The notes beneath the pieces are model-generated. The model worked only from the letters and a program-made list of their open reading frames with translations. It was not told where the DNA came from and did not search any database. DNA of 64,000 bases. It comes from Parvularcula sp. BBD 1991-13. Lineage in GTDB: Bacteria; Pseudomonadota; Alphaproteobacteria; Caulobacterales; Parvularculaceae. Shown in pieces: positions 20,055-29,529 of this stretch (within the stretch, counting starts at the first letter, position 1; every line of letters starts with the position of its first letter). The stretch is from NCBI GenBank assembly GCA_001657385.1, contig LYSZ01000001.1, positions 620,001 to 684,000 on the forward strand. Direction: 5' to 3'. The position numbers were made by a program, and so were the translations under genes.

Positions 20055-21210
20055 AGGGCTCGGCGTAGACCGCGTGACTGACCAGCATGGACGGGCCGTC
20101 GCCGCAGCTCGCCCCGGCGCCCTTGACGCCCCAGGCGGTGAGCGTCTTCCCGATGAGGGTGTCGGCGTCCGACGGCATCGCCAGGCGCCATGTCACATTA
20201 TCGGCCGATTGCAGCAGCAGGCAGCCGCCTTCGGTGGATTTGACGTGGCCGGTCAGGGCGAAGCCGATCTTGGTCGCGCCGGCGGACGACGGCAGTTTTC
20301 CGATCGAAGCGTAATCGGGCAGCGTGTAGCCGTCCGCATGCCCCGCGGTATCGGGCTCAATCGTCGGCGCCACGGCGGAATCCTTCGTGAACCGCGCCGC
20401 CGGAACGCCGTCCGGCGAGGCCGGCTCCAACACCGCCTGACCAAGGCGCGTCAGGCCGTAGCCTGCGTTCCGTATACGGATGGCGGACTGCTTCTGGAAG
20501 GTCATCCGGCTTGTCCCGCCGTAATGCCCGCCGCGCGCATCGTTCCCGGACGCGCCGGCGGCGAGCCAGACCGGACCGGCGGTTCCGCCTGCGGTCGCGC
20601 TCGCCTCGACCGCGTCGACGAGCGTGCCGTCGGCGTCGCGCCATTGCGGGCCGAGCGGCGACGCGACCTTGGCGCGCCGCGCCGATCCGCCCGAGCCGGC
20701 GTCCGGCGAGACGATATAGGGGTGGGCCGCGCGCCGGCCCTCGTCGCCGTCCCCAGCATTGGCCAGGGCATCGGCCATAACGTCAGCGCCGTCCGCCGCC
20801 GGAAGAACGGCGGGTTCGGTAGGCGCGGCAGCGCCCTGCGGCCGCGCGGGGGGCACCGCAAGATGCTGGCCGGGACGCACGTCGGCGGGATCGACGCCGG
20901 GATTGGCCTCCCGCAGCGCGGCCAGGGAGACGCCGCAGGCGCCCGCAACGCGAGCAAGGCTCGTCGGCGCGTCCACCGCGTAGCCGCCGCCGCAGGGGCT
21001 CGGCGCCGCGCCCGCCGCCGCTGCGCCCGCTGTCGCCACAAGGCCGAGCGACGCTGCGCCGGCCAGAGCGGCGGTTCTGAGGGCGGCGGTTCTAAGAGCG
21101 GCGGTCCTGAGGGCGGCGACTTCAAGGGCGGCGACCTTCAGGCCCGCGCTTTTCGAAACCGCAAGCGTCCTTGCTGGAATGCGGAACCGCTCACATCCGG
21201 TCATGGCCAA
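20050..21210 (-). CDS. LysM-domain secreted protein
   Basis: YAVDAPTSLARVAGACGVSLAALREANPGVDPADVRPGQHLAVP LysM motif; N-terminal ALRTA repeats. Confidence 0.75.
   Translation of the reverse strand: MAMTGCERFRIPARTLAVSKSAGLKVAALEVAALRTAALRTAALRTAALAGAASLGLVATAGAAAAGAAPSPCGGGYAVDAPTSLARVAGACGVSLAALREANPGVDPADVRPGQHLAVPPARPQGAAAPTEPAVLPAADGADVMADALANAGDGDEGRRAAHPYIVSPDAGSGGSARRAKVASPLGPQWRDADGTLVDAVEASATAGGTAGPVWLAAGASGNDARGGHYGGTSRMTFQKQSAIRIRNAGYGLTRLGQAVLEPASPDGVPAARFTKDSAVAPTIEPDTAGHADGYTLPDYASIGKLPSSAGATKIGFALTGHVKSTEGGCLLLQSADNVTWRLAMPSDADTLIGKTLTAWGVKGAGASCGDGPSMLVSHAVYAEPW
21068..21142. repeat. 15-bp degenerate tandem repeat x5 in the LysM gene N-terminus
   Basis: ggcggttctgagggc/ggcggttctaagagc/ggcggtcctgagggc/ggcgacttcaagggc/ggcgaccttcaggcc. 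Confidence 0.9.
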
Positions 21211-21445
21211 ATCCCCTTCGTGGTCGTTTCAGACGATCAGACATGGTTAATAACACGGAATGCGGCGGTTTGGCGCCATGACGGCGAAATTCCGCGCGCG
21301 GGCCGGCGGGCCTGGTTCATGCAAGGGCTTCGGAAACGCCGCCAAGCCGTTGATGAATTTAGCCTTAGAGGCCATCGGGGACAGTCGGCGGCGACCGGAC
21401 GCATCACAGCGAGGCCATGGCGGCCCCGGCCTCGGCGCCGCGGTG

Positions 21446-22732
21446 TTATGGGGTTTTGTAAATCGCGCCGCCCTTCATGACGAATCCCACCGTCTCAAAC
21501 GCCGTCATGTCCTGGAGCGGATCGTCGGCGACGGCGATAATGTCCGCCGCGCAGCCCGCATCGAGGCAGCCCAACTCGCCCTCCTTGCCGAGCGCCTCCG
21601 CCGCGAGGGAGGTCGCCGCCTGCAACGCCTGCATCGGGGTCATGCCGAACCGGACCATGCGCGAGAGCTGTTTCGCATTGTCCCCATGCGGATAAATGCC
21701 GGCGTCGGAGCCGAACACCACCTTTACGCCGGCGCGCACCGCCCTGGTGAAGCTTTCGCGCTGGATCGTTCCGACGGCGCGCTCTTTTTCCAGCGCCTCC
21801 TCCCGGATGCCGAGCCGCTCGCCCTCGCCCAGCGTGTATTCGGTGTTGTAAATGTCCATGGAAAGATAGGTTCCCGCCCGCTTGGCCATCCGGATCGCCT
21901 CGTCGTCGAGAAAGCTTGCATGTTCCACCGTGTCCACCCCGGCGAGGATCGCGTTCTTGATCCCGACGGCGCCGTGGGCGTGAGAAGCGACCTTGAGCCC
22001 CCGGTCGTGCGCCTCGCTGACGATCGCCGTCAGTTCCTCGACCGTGCTTTGCGCCGCGCCCAGCGAGGTGCCCTTGGAAAAGACGCCGCCCGTGGAACAG
22101 GTCTTGATCAGGTCGACGCCGTATTTGATGTTCCGGCGCACCTTGGCGCGCATTTCCCAGGGACCGGTGGCGACGCCCTCGCCCGTCGCTTCATACTCCG
22201 GAGGCAGAAGATTGTTGTCCGAACAATGTCCGCCGATGATCCCCACGGGCGGGCCGGCGACGAACATGCGCGGCCCCTCGATCTCGCCCTCGTTGACAGC
22301 GTCGCGCAGGGCCAGAATCCCGTAGTCTTCCGAGCCGACATTGCGCACCGTCGTAAACCCGGCCCGGAGCGTGCGCCCGGCATGGACGACCCCCCACAGG
22401 AGGCGGCGTTCCGACGGCAGGCCGACGCCCGCCCAGCCGCGATACTTGGTCGCTGACGACGTCAGGTGGGTGTGCATGTCGATCAGGCCGGGCGCGATGG
22501 TCATCTCGCCAAGATCGAGCGTCGCCGTCCCCGCCGGGACCGTCAGGTTCGCCGTCGTGCCGCGGGCGGCGACGACGCCGTCCTCGATCAGGAGCGCGGG
22601 GTTTTCGATCACGCGCTCCGAGCCCGGATCAATCATCCGCGCGGCGGTGAGATAGAGGGTTTCGGCCGAGGCGGCGGTTGCGCTCAAACCCGCGACGATA
22701 AGCGATGCGATACTGCGCGAAAAAAATGTCAT
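21446..22732 (-). CDS. Secreted metal-dependent amidohydrolase
   Basis: APGLIDMHTHLT; KVASHAHGAVGIKNAI; GSDAGIYPHG; signal peptide. Confidence 0.92.
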   Translation of the reverse strand: MTFFSRSIASLIVAGLSATAASAETLYLTAARMIDPGSERVIENPALLIEDGVVAARGTTANLTVPAGTATLDLGEMTIAPGLIDMHTHLTSSATKYRGWAGVGLPSERRLLWGVVHAGRTLRAGFTTVRNVGSEDYGILALRDAVNEGEIEGPRMFVAGPPVGIIGGHCSDNNLLPPEYEATGEGVATGPWEMRAKVRRNIKYGVDLIKTCSTGGVFSKGTSLGAAQSTVEELTAIVSEAHDRGLKVASHAHGAVGIKNAILAGVDTVEHASFLDDEAIRMAKRAGTYLSMDIYNTEYTLGEGERLGIREEALEKERAVGTIQRESFTRAVRAGVKVVFGSDAGIYPHGDNAKQLSRMVRFGMTPMQALQAATSLAAEALGKEGELGCLDAGCAADIIAVADDPLQDMTAFETVGFVMKGGAIYKTP

Positions 22733-23058
22733 GATTGAACGCCCCTGAACCACGTCTTGATCTATTTTTTCAAGACCTTCCGACGATTGACGCAAAGCTG
22801 TCAATGGGACGGTCTTCGCGGTCCGCTGTCTTCAGGCCGGTCTGTTGTCTCCAGGCCGGGCCGCTTGCCAGACCGGGCTGGTCTCGGCGGCGGCGCATCG
22901 CGGACGGGGCCGCCCCCCGTCACCCAGCCCGACAGTCTGGCCCGATCCGCTCGCCCTGTCTCGTCGGCCTGGCCGTTGAGGTGCAGGCTTGGATGACGTT
23001 AAATATTGTCGAAGCAAAAAGCCGATGCTGTTTCGCCGGCGCCTCGCGCGGCGCCTGT

Positions 23059-23090
23059 GCAGAGGGCGATCAAGGCAGAGGGCGATCAAG
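23059..23090. repeat. Perfect 16-bp tandem duplication adjacent to an RBS
   Basis: gcagagggcgatcaag x2. Confidence 0.95.
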
Positions 23091-23096
23091 GGGACG

Positions 23097-23540
23097 ATGT
23101 TGACTCAATACTCGCTGGAAAAACTATGCGGCCGAATCCGCGATCTCGACGACCATGAAAAGCTGGTTCTCGACAGCATTCGTCATCAGGACCAGGACCA
23201 GTCCATCAAGGACGGCGCCACGCTGGCCTTCTCCGGTCTCCTGATCGCAACGGCGATCGTGCTGTTCGCCTCCGGACAGGATTCGCTGACGCGCATCACT
23301 CTGTTCAGCATTCAGTACTATATGGCGGTCCTCGGTATTCTCTTCCTGTTTCTATCCGCGGTCGCGGCCATGTGGAGCCTCATTTCCTCCAGGGGATACA
23401 GCGACGACGCCAGAACCGCGCTGGAGGAGTATCACGCCCTGATCCGCCTGCGGCAGGGCCGGGGCGCCTGCGCCATCGTTCTCGGGATCATGGGGGCGGC
23501 GAGTGTGATCTTTGCTTTCTTTACGGAAATTATCCTGTAA
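23097..23540 (+). CDS. Small integral membrane protein (about 3 TM helices), unknown
   Basis: MLTQYSLEKLCGRIRDLDDHEKLVLDSIRH... with hydrophobic segments; RBS aagggga. Confidence 0.65.
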   Translation: MLTQYSLEKLCGRIRDLDDHEKLVLDSIRHQDQDQSIKDGATLAFSGLLIATAIVLFASGQDSLTRITLFSIQYYMAVLGILFLFLSAVAAMWSLISSRGYSDDARTALEEYHALIRLRQGRGACAIVLGIMGAASVIFAFFTEIIL

Positions 23541-23545
23541 TCGCC

Positions 23546-25213
23546 CTACCGCGTCAGCGGCTTGTATTTGATCCGCTTGGGCACGTCCGCGTCCGCGCCG
23601 AGACGGCGCTTTTTGTCCTCCATGTAGTCGGCGAAATTGCCCTCGAACCATTCCACGCGGCTGTCGCCTTCGAAGGCGAGAATGTGCGTGGCGATGCGGT
23701 CGAGAAACCAGCGGTCGTGGGAGATGATGACGGCGCAGCCGGCGAAATCCTCCAGCGCCCGCTCCAGCTCGCGCAGGGTGTCCACGTCGAGATCGTTGGT
23801 GGGCTCGTCGAGAAGAAGAAGGTTCGCGCCTTCCGTCAGCATCTTGGCGAGCTGCACCCGGTTGCGCTCCCCGCCGGAGAGATTGCCGACCTTTTTCTGC
23901 TGGTCGCCGCCCTTGAAGTTGAACCAGCCCACATAGGCGCGGGACGGCACCTCGCGCTTGCCGAGCTGGATGACGTCGAGGCCGCCGGAGATTTCCTCCC
24001 AGACGTTTTTGTCAGGGTCAAGATCTTCACGAGTCTGATCGATATAGCCGAGCTTCACCGTATCGCCGACGCGCATGTCGCCGTCGTCCGGCGTCTCCTG
24101 GCCGGTGAGAATCCTGAACAGGGTCGTCTTGCCGGCGCCGTTCGGGCCGATGACGCCGACGATGCCGCCCGGGGGCAGCTTGAAGGAAAGGTTTTCGTAA
24201 AGCAGCTTGTCGCCGAAGGCTTTCTTCAGCCCGTCCGCCTCGATCACGACGCCGCCGAGGCGCGGTCCGGGCGGGATCTGGATCTGGGCGGTGTTGATCT
24301 CGTCCTTGCCGGCCTTGGCGAGCAGCTCCTCATAGGCGTTGATGCGCGCCTTGGACTTGGCCTGCCGCGCCTTCGGGCTCGCCTTGATCCAGTCCACCTC
24401 CCGGTCGAGGGATTTCTGCCGGTTGCCTTCCTCGCGCGCCTCCTGTTCGAGGCGCTTCTGGCGCGCTTCCAGCCAGGCGGAGTAATTGCCCTCGAAGGGA
24501 ATGCCCTTGCCGCGGTCCAGTTCAAGGATCCAGCCGGTGACGTTGTCGAGAAAATAGCGGTCGTGGGTGACCAGCACCACGGCCCCCGGAAACTCGCGCA
24601 GGTGATGCTCCAGCCAGGCCACCGATTCCGCGTCGAGGTGGTTGGTGGGCTCGTCGAGGAGCAGAAGGTCGGGCTTGGCCAGGAGCAGCCGCGCCAGCGC
24701 CACCCGGCGCTTTTCGCCGCCGGAGAGCTTGTCCACAGGCCAGTCGCCCGGCGGGCAGCGCAGGGCGTCCATGGCCATTTCGATCTTGGAATCGATGTCC
24801 CAGCCGTCGGCGGCGTCGATCTCCTCCTGGAGCGCCGACATCTTTTCCATCAACTCCTCGGTGTAATTCTCGCCCAGTTCCGCGGAAACCGCGTTGAACG
24901 CGTCGATCTTCGCCTTGATCTCGCCGACGCCCTCCATGACGTTCTCGAAGACGTTTTTCGACCCGTCGAGTTCCGGCTCCTGCGGCAGGTAGCCGACTTT
25001 CGCCCCGTCCGCGGCGTAGGCTTCGCCGTTAAAGTCCTGATCGACCCCGGCCATGATCCTGAGCAGCGTCGACTTGCCCGCGCCGTTGACGCCGACAATG
25101 CCGATCTTGGCGTCGGGGTAGAACTGCAAGTGGATGTTTTCCAATATCTTTTTGCCCCCCGAATATTGCTTGGAGAGGCCCGACATGAAGTAGATGTACT
25201 GATGTTTCGCCAT
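23546..25213 (-). CDS. ettA: Energy-dependent translational throttle protein EttA (ABC-F)
   Basis: Two Walker A sites GVNGAGKSTLL / GPNGAGKTTLF, LSGGEKRRVALARLLL / LSGGERNRVQLAK; MAKHQYIYFMSGLSK start. Confidence 0.95.
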   Translation of the reverse strand: MAKHQYIYFMSGLSKQYSGGKKILENIHLQFYPDAKIGIVGVNGAGKSTLLRIMAGVDQDFNGEAYAADGAKVGYLPQEPELDGSKNVFENVMEGVGEIKAKIDAFNAVSAELGENYTEELMEKMSALQEEIDAADGWDIDSKIEMAMDALRCPPGDWPVDKLSGGEKRRVALARLLLAKPDLLLLDEPTNHLDAESVAWLEHHLREFPGAVVLVTHDRYFLDNVTGWILELDRGKGIPFEGNYSAWLEARQKRLEQEAREEGNRQKSLDREVDWIKASPKARQAKSKARINAYEELLAKAGKDEINTAQIQIPPGPRLGGVVIEADGLKKAFGDKLLYENLSFKLPPGGIVGVIGPNGAGKTTLFRILTGQETPDDGDMRVGDTVKLGYIDQTREDLDPDKNVWEEISGGLDVIQLGKREVPSRAYVGWFNFKGGDQQKKVGNLSGGERNRVQLAKMLTEGANLLLLDEPTNDLDVDTLRELERALEDFAGCAVIISHDRWFLDRIATHILAFEGDSRVEWFEGNFADYMEDKKRRLGADADVPKRIKYKPLTR

Positions 25214-25410
25214 GGGCTTGCGATCGGCTCCTGTCAGAAGAATCGGTTTTTTCAATAAAAGAGCGTCGCGTCTTATCGCGCCGCGCCGGTCAATTCAACG
25301 CATCGGGGGCAATTCGCCGTGAGCAGGCGTTTTCCCTTCGCGAAACGCGTCTATATGCTAAACATGCCCTCACGCGCAGCGGGGACAGGATCAGCGGGGA
25401 TAAGGCGGTT

Positions 25411-25947
25411 ATGGCGGGATATGTCGAAAAGACATTGGCGACGGACGAGAAAATCATCCACCGCGCCAATTTCAACTGGACCTACAGCTTTTTCCCGGTG
25501 ATGTGGTTCGCCCTCGGCGTCAGCGCGCTTGCGCTGATCGCCTTCGCGCAGTTCGCCGGCGGCGTGGCGTATGAGGAGCTTCAGGTCGGCTGGTGGTCTG
25601 CGGGCGTCGCCGGCGCGGCCGGGGCGATGATCCTGGTCAACCATCTGATCATACTGGTCACGACGGAAATCGTCGTCACGACTTATCGTTTCGTCTACAA
25701 GCGCGGTCTCATTTCCCGCAACACCCAGGAGGTGAGCCTCAGCAAGATCGAGGAAATCACCCTCAGGCAGAGCGTGTGGGGGCGTCTTCTCGGCTTCGGC
25801 CAGCTTGTCCTGCGCGGCACCGGCGTCGGCGTGATCGAACTGCCCACCCTCGACAATCCGATTCACCTGCGCCGCATCATCGAAAACGCCCGTTCGGCAC
25901 TGCGGCGCGGCGGCAAGGATAGCGGCGACGACGACGACAACGACTGA
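25411..25947 (+). CDS. Bacterial PH-domain membrane protein
   Basis: TTYRFVYKRGLISRNTQEVSLSKIEEITLRQSVWGRLLGFGQLVLRGTG. Confidence 0.88.
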   Translation: MAGYVEKTLATDEKIIHRANFNWTYSFFPVMWFALGVSALALIAFAQFAGGVAYEELQVGWWSAGVAGAAGAMILVNHLIILVTTEIVVTTYRFVYKRGLISRNTQEVSLSKIEEITLRQSVWGRLLGFGQLVLRGTGVGVIELPTLDNPIHLRRIIENARSALRRGGKDSGDDDDND

Positions 25948-26024
25948 GCGGCAACGGCGAGACGATGGTTTCGAGGACCGGCCCGCTGCGCCGACGCCGC
26001 GTCGGGCGAACGGTGACCGGCGGC

Positions 26025-26489
26025 CTATGACGCGAAGGACGCGCGCAGGATCGCCTCCAGGCCTTCCCGGTCGGTCTCGTCGAACATGGCCTTGCGGTCG
26101 CTGTCGACGTCGAACACCGCGATGAGCGTCCCGCTCGCGTCGACCACCGGCAGGACGATTTCCGACGCCGAGCGGGCGTCGCAGGCGATATGACCGGGAA
26201 AGGCGTGAACGTCCTCGACGATCTGCGTTTCGCCCGTCGCCGCCGCCGTTCCGCATACGCCCTTTCCGAACGGGATGCGCAGGCAGCCCAGCGTGCCCTG
26301 ATACGGTCCGACCACCAGTTCGCCGGGTTTTTCCGGATCGACGACGTAAAAGCCGGTCCAGAAATAATGCTCGAAAGCGTGATGCAGAATATTCGAGACC
26401 GTCGCCATGCGGGTGGTGAGATTGGTCTCGCCGTCAAGGACCGCGGCGATTTCCTTCGCCGTCTCCCGGTACTGGTCGCGCTTGTTCAT
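26025..26489 (-). CDS. msrC: GAF-domain free methionine-(R)-sulfoxide reductase
   Basis: FYVVDPEKPGELVVGPYQGTLGCLRIPFGKGVCGTAAATGETQIVEDVHAFPGHIACDARSASEIVLPV with three characteristic Cys. Confidence 0.92.
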   Translation of the reverse strand: MNKRDQYRETAKEIAAVLDGETNLTTRMATVSNILHHAFEHYFWTGFYVVDPEKPGELVVGPYQGTLGCLRIPFGKGVCGTAAATGETQIVEDVHAFPGHIACDARSASEIVLPVVDASGTLIAVFDVDSDRKAMFDETDREGLEAILRASFAS

Positions 26490-27187
26490 AAAGGCTCGTC
26501 CATGGTGAAGCGCAGCGCCGGCAACGGGCCGATTTCAACCTGCGTCTCGTCGCCGGGTTTCAGCGGGCCGACCCCTTCCGGCGTCCCGGTGAAGATAAGA
26601 TCGCCCGCCTTCAGTTCAAACTGGCGCGACAGGGCGATGATGATCTCCGGCACGGTCCAGATCATGTCCGCCAGCGCCCCGTCCTGCCGCGTCTCGCCGT
26701 TGACGCGCGTCACCAGGCGGGCGCTGTCGAACAGGTCCGGCGCAAACGCCTCGATCCGGCCGATCGGCGCGACGGGGGCGGAATGGTCGAACGCCTTGGC
26801 CGTGTCCCATGGCGCGCCGGCCGATTTCGCCCTCGCCTGGTGGTCCCGGCGCGTCAGGTCGCAGCCCGCCGCCTGGCCGAAAATGAGCGCCCCCGCCGCC
26901 TCCCTGGAAGCGATATCGCGGCCGCCGGCCTTCAGCGCGACGACCAACTCGCCTTCGTAATGCAGCTCGTCCGTCGCCTGGGGGAAGGGAACGCGCCCGT
27001 CCGTGACGACGGCGTCGGCCGGCTTGGTGAAAAACACCGGCGGCGCGTCTTTCGGGTCGCCGCCCATTTCGCGGACATGGTCGGCGTAATTCTTCCCGAC
27101 ACAGAAAATCCGCCGCACGGGAAAGAATCCGCCCCCGTGAACGGGAACGGCCGGAACCGGCGGCGGCGCGACGAGGTAATCGGTCAT
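26486..27187 (-). CDS. Fumarylacetoacetate hydrolase family protein
   Basis: CVGKNYADHVREMG; LHYEGELVV; GDLIFTGTPEGVGPL. Confidence 0.93.
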   Translation of the reverse strand: MTDYLVAPPPVPAVPVHGGGFFPVRRIFCVGKNYADHVREMGGDPKDAPPVFFTKPADAVVTDGRVPFPQATDELHYEGELVVALKAGGRDIASREAAGALIFGQAAGCDLTRRDHQARAKSAGAPWDTAKAFDHSAPVAPIGRIEAFAPDLFDSARLVTRVNGETRQDGALADMIWTVPEIIIALSRQFELKAGDLIFTGTPEGVGPLKPGDETQVEIGPLPALRFTMDEPL

Positions 27188-27207
27188 GGGCGGGGACGGC
27201 CTTTCCG

Positions 27208-27861
27208 CTAGAGGATCTTCTGGCCGGTTTTCGCCCAGTCGGCGAGGAAGGCGTCGAGCCCCTTGTCGGTGAGCGGATGCCTGACCAGGGATTTCAGGAC
27301 GGCGGGCGGCACGGTGGCGACGTCCGCCCCGGCGATGGCGCTTTCCTTGACGTGGTTCGCCGAGCGGATCGAGGCGGCGAGAATCTCCGTACGGAAATCG
27401 TAATTGTCGTAGATCATGCGGATGTCGCGGATCAGCTCCATCCCGTCGACGTTGATGTCGTCGAGACGGCCGATGAAGGGCGAGATGAAGGTCGCGCCCG
27501 CCTTCGCGGCGAGCAGCGCCTGGTTGGCCGAGAAGCACAGGGTCACGTTGGTGTCGATCCCCTCTTCGGTCAGCGCCTTGCAGGCGACGAGCCCCTCCAG
27601 GGTCAGCGGCAGCTTGACCGTGACGTTGTCGGCGATGTCGGCGAGGGAGACGCCTTCCTTGATCATCTCCGGCGCCTCGGTCGCCGTCACCTCGGCGCTG
27701 ACGGGGCCGTCCACGATCGCGCAGATTTCCGCGACCACCTCGCGAAAATCCCGGCCGGATTTCATGATCAGGCTGGGATTGGTGGTCACCCCGTCCACGA
27801 GGCCGGTCGGCGCCAGGGCTTTGATCTCTTCCACGTCGGCGGTGTCTATAAAGAATTTCAT
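27208..27861 (-). CDS. fsa: Fructose-6-phosphate aldolase / transaldolase-like
   Basis: [16 protein letters not shown]...[40 protein letters not shown]. Confidence 0.93.
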   Translation of the reverse strand: MKFFIDTADVEEIKALAPTGLVDGVTTNPSLIMKSGRDFREVVAEICAIVDGPVSAEVTATEAPEMIKEGVSLADIADNVTVKLPLTLEGLVACKALTEEGIDTNVTLCFSANQALLAAKAGATFISPFIGRLDDINVDGMELIRDIRMIYDNYDFRTEILAASIRSANHVKESAIAGADVATVPPAVLKSLVRHPLTDKGLDAFLADWAKTGQKIL

Positions 27862-27987
27862 GGGGTCTGTCCGGTTTCGCTGCAATGCCGGCCGCCATAT
27901 CGCGCGCCGGCGCCGATCCGGGCATAGACCGGAACCCGGCGATTTGCAAAGCGCGCCGCCGGGTCTCGCCCCGGCGGCGGCGGGATC

Positions 27988-29343
27988 TCAGGCTTTCAGC
28001 GCCGCTTGAGTCGCCTCGGCGAAAATGTCGAGCCCCTCGTTCAGCATCGCGTCCGAGATGACGAGCGGCACGAGGGAACGCAGGCACTGGGCGTGGGCGC
28101 CGGCGGTGGTCATGATAAGGCCGCGCTCGCGCGCTTCGGTCAGAATCTTGCCGGCCATCTCGCCGTTCGGCTTCGCGGCGTCGCCGTCATGGACGAACTC
28201 GACCGCGCACATCCCGCCGACCCGGCGCACGTCCCCGACGACGTCCTTCGCGGCGCCGGTCTGCAATTCGCGCCAGCGCTTTTCCGTCTGGGCGCCGATT
28301 TCCTCGGCACGCTGGAGCAGGCCCTCCTCCTCGATGATGTCGAAGACGGCCAGCGCCGCGGCGCAGGCGACCGGGTTGCCGCCATAGGTCGAGCCCATGG
28401 AGCCTGGCAGCACCTTGTCCATCAGGTCCGCCTTGCCGGTCAGCGCCGACAGCGGCAGGCCCGCCGCGATCGACTTGGCGACGCACAGGAAATCGGGCTC
28501 CACGCCCGCCTTTTCAAAGGCGAAATACTTGCCGGTGCGGCCCATGCCGGACTGGATCTCGTCGCCGATCAGCAATATGCCGTGTTCGTTGCATTTGGCC
28601 CGCAGCCCTTCGAGGAACGCTTTCGGCGCCGGGTTGAACCCGCCCTCACCCTGCACCGGTTCGACGATCATCGCCGCGACGTCCTCGGCCCGGATCGCGG
28701 TCTTGAAGATGTGATCGAGACAGGCAAGGCACCCCTCGACCGACACGCCGTGATAAGCGTCGGGGTAAGGCGCGTGGAACACCGCCGGCACGTAAGGGCC
28801 GAAACCGACCTTGTAGGGCTTGGCCTTGCCGGTCAGGGTCGTCGCCAGCAGCGTGCGGCCGTGAAAGGCGCCCTCGAAGGCGATGACGCCCGGGCGTCCG
28901 GTAATCTGCCGGGCGAACTTCACCGCGTTCTCCACCGCCTCGGCGCCGGAGTTGAACAGCGCGGTTTTCTTCGGCGTCGGCCCCGGCGCGACCCGGTTCA
29001 GCTTCTCGCAGACCTCGACATAGCTTTCGTACTGGGCGATGCCGAAAGCGGTGTGGATGAACGCGCCGGCCTGTTTCCGGATCGCCTCGACCACTTTCGG
29101 GTGGGCGTGGCCCACATTCAGGACCCCGATGCCGCCGATGAAATCGATATAGCGCTTGCCTTCCACGTCCCACAGCTCGGCGCCCTTGGCGCGGGCGGCG
29201 TAGATCCCGGACCGCGACGGCAGGCCGGCCGGGCACGCCTCGTCGCGGCGCGCTTTCAGACTGGCGTTGGTGGCGAATTCGTTTTTTCCGTGATCCATAT
29301 TTCCATGATCCATGGGGCGGTCTCCGGTTTCGATGGTCTGCAT
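27988..29343 (-). CDS. gabT: 4-aminobutyrate aminotransferase-like class III aminotransferase (start 29343, 29313 or 29298)
   Basis: FNSGAEAVENAVKFAR, AFHGRTLLATTLTGK, GDEIQSGMGRTGK, GSTYGGNPVACAAALA. Confidence 0.9.
   Translation of the reverse strand: MQTIETGDRPMDHGNMDHGKNEFATNASLKARRDEACPAGLPSRSGIYAARAKGAELWDVEGKRYIDFIGGIGVLNVGHAHPKVVEAIRKQAGAFIHTAFGIAQYESYVEVCEKLNRVAPGPTPKKTALFNSGAEAVENAVKFARQITGRPGVIAFEGAFHGRTLLATTLTGKAKPYKVGFGPYVPAVFHAPYPDAYHGVSVEGCLACLDHIFKTAIRAEDVAAMIVEPVQGEGGFNPAPKAFLEGLRAKCNEHGILLIGDEIQSGMGRTGKYFAFEKAGVEPDFLCVAKSIAAGLPLSALTGKADLMDKVLPGSMGSTYGGNPVACAAALAVFDIIEEEGLLQRAEEIGAQTEKRWRELQTGAAKDVVGDVRRVGGMCAVEFVHDGDAAKPNGEMAGKILTEARERGLIMTTAGAHAQCLRSLVPLVISDAMLNEGLDIFAEATQAALKA
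29284..29313. repeat. 15-bp in-frame duplication that copies the start codon of the aminotransferase
   Basis: Minus strand ATGGATCATGGAAAT/ATGGATCACGGAAAA. Confidence 0.9.
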
Positions 29344-29414
29344 GCGCCGGCTCTAGCACGACAGGCGCGAAAGTCGAGGGGGCGCGCCTTTTCCGCGCCC
29401 CGATCCGCGCGTCC

Positions 29415-29465
29415 TTCCGTGTTCTGCGCCCTTCTCTGTTCTGCGCCCTTCTTTGTTCTGCGCCA
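29415..29465. repeat. 17-bp intergenic tandem repeat x3
   Basis: ttccgtgttctgcgccc/ttctctgttctgcgccc/ttctttgttctgcgcca. Confidence 0.92.
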
Positions 29466-29529
29466 TGCGTCCGAAAGCCGCCCCGGCAAGACTGGAGGCG
29501 GCGTTGCACGGCGAGACGGGACCGCGCGA

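Noticed and set aside
23097-23540. Small 3-TM protein as a possible Pycsar/SLATT-like defence effector
   Set aside because: Layout is only vaguely similar, and no nucleotide cyclase or other defence gene is adjacent.
27950-27985. GC-rich hairpin downstream of the aminotransferase as a terminator
   Set aside because: Stem is plausible (cgccgccggg/cccggcggcg) but lacks a T-tract; not strong enough to call.
29415-29465. Short direct repeats as a CRISPR array
   Set aside because: Units are tandem without spacers, only 17 bp, and no cas genes are present.
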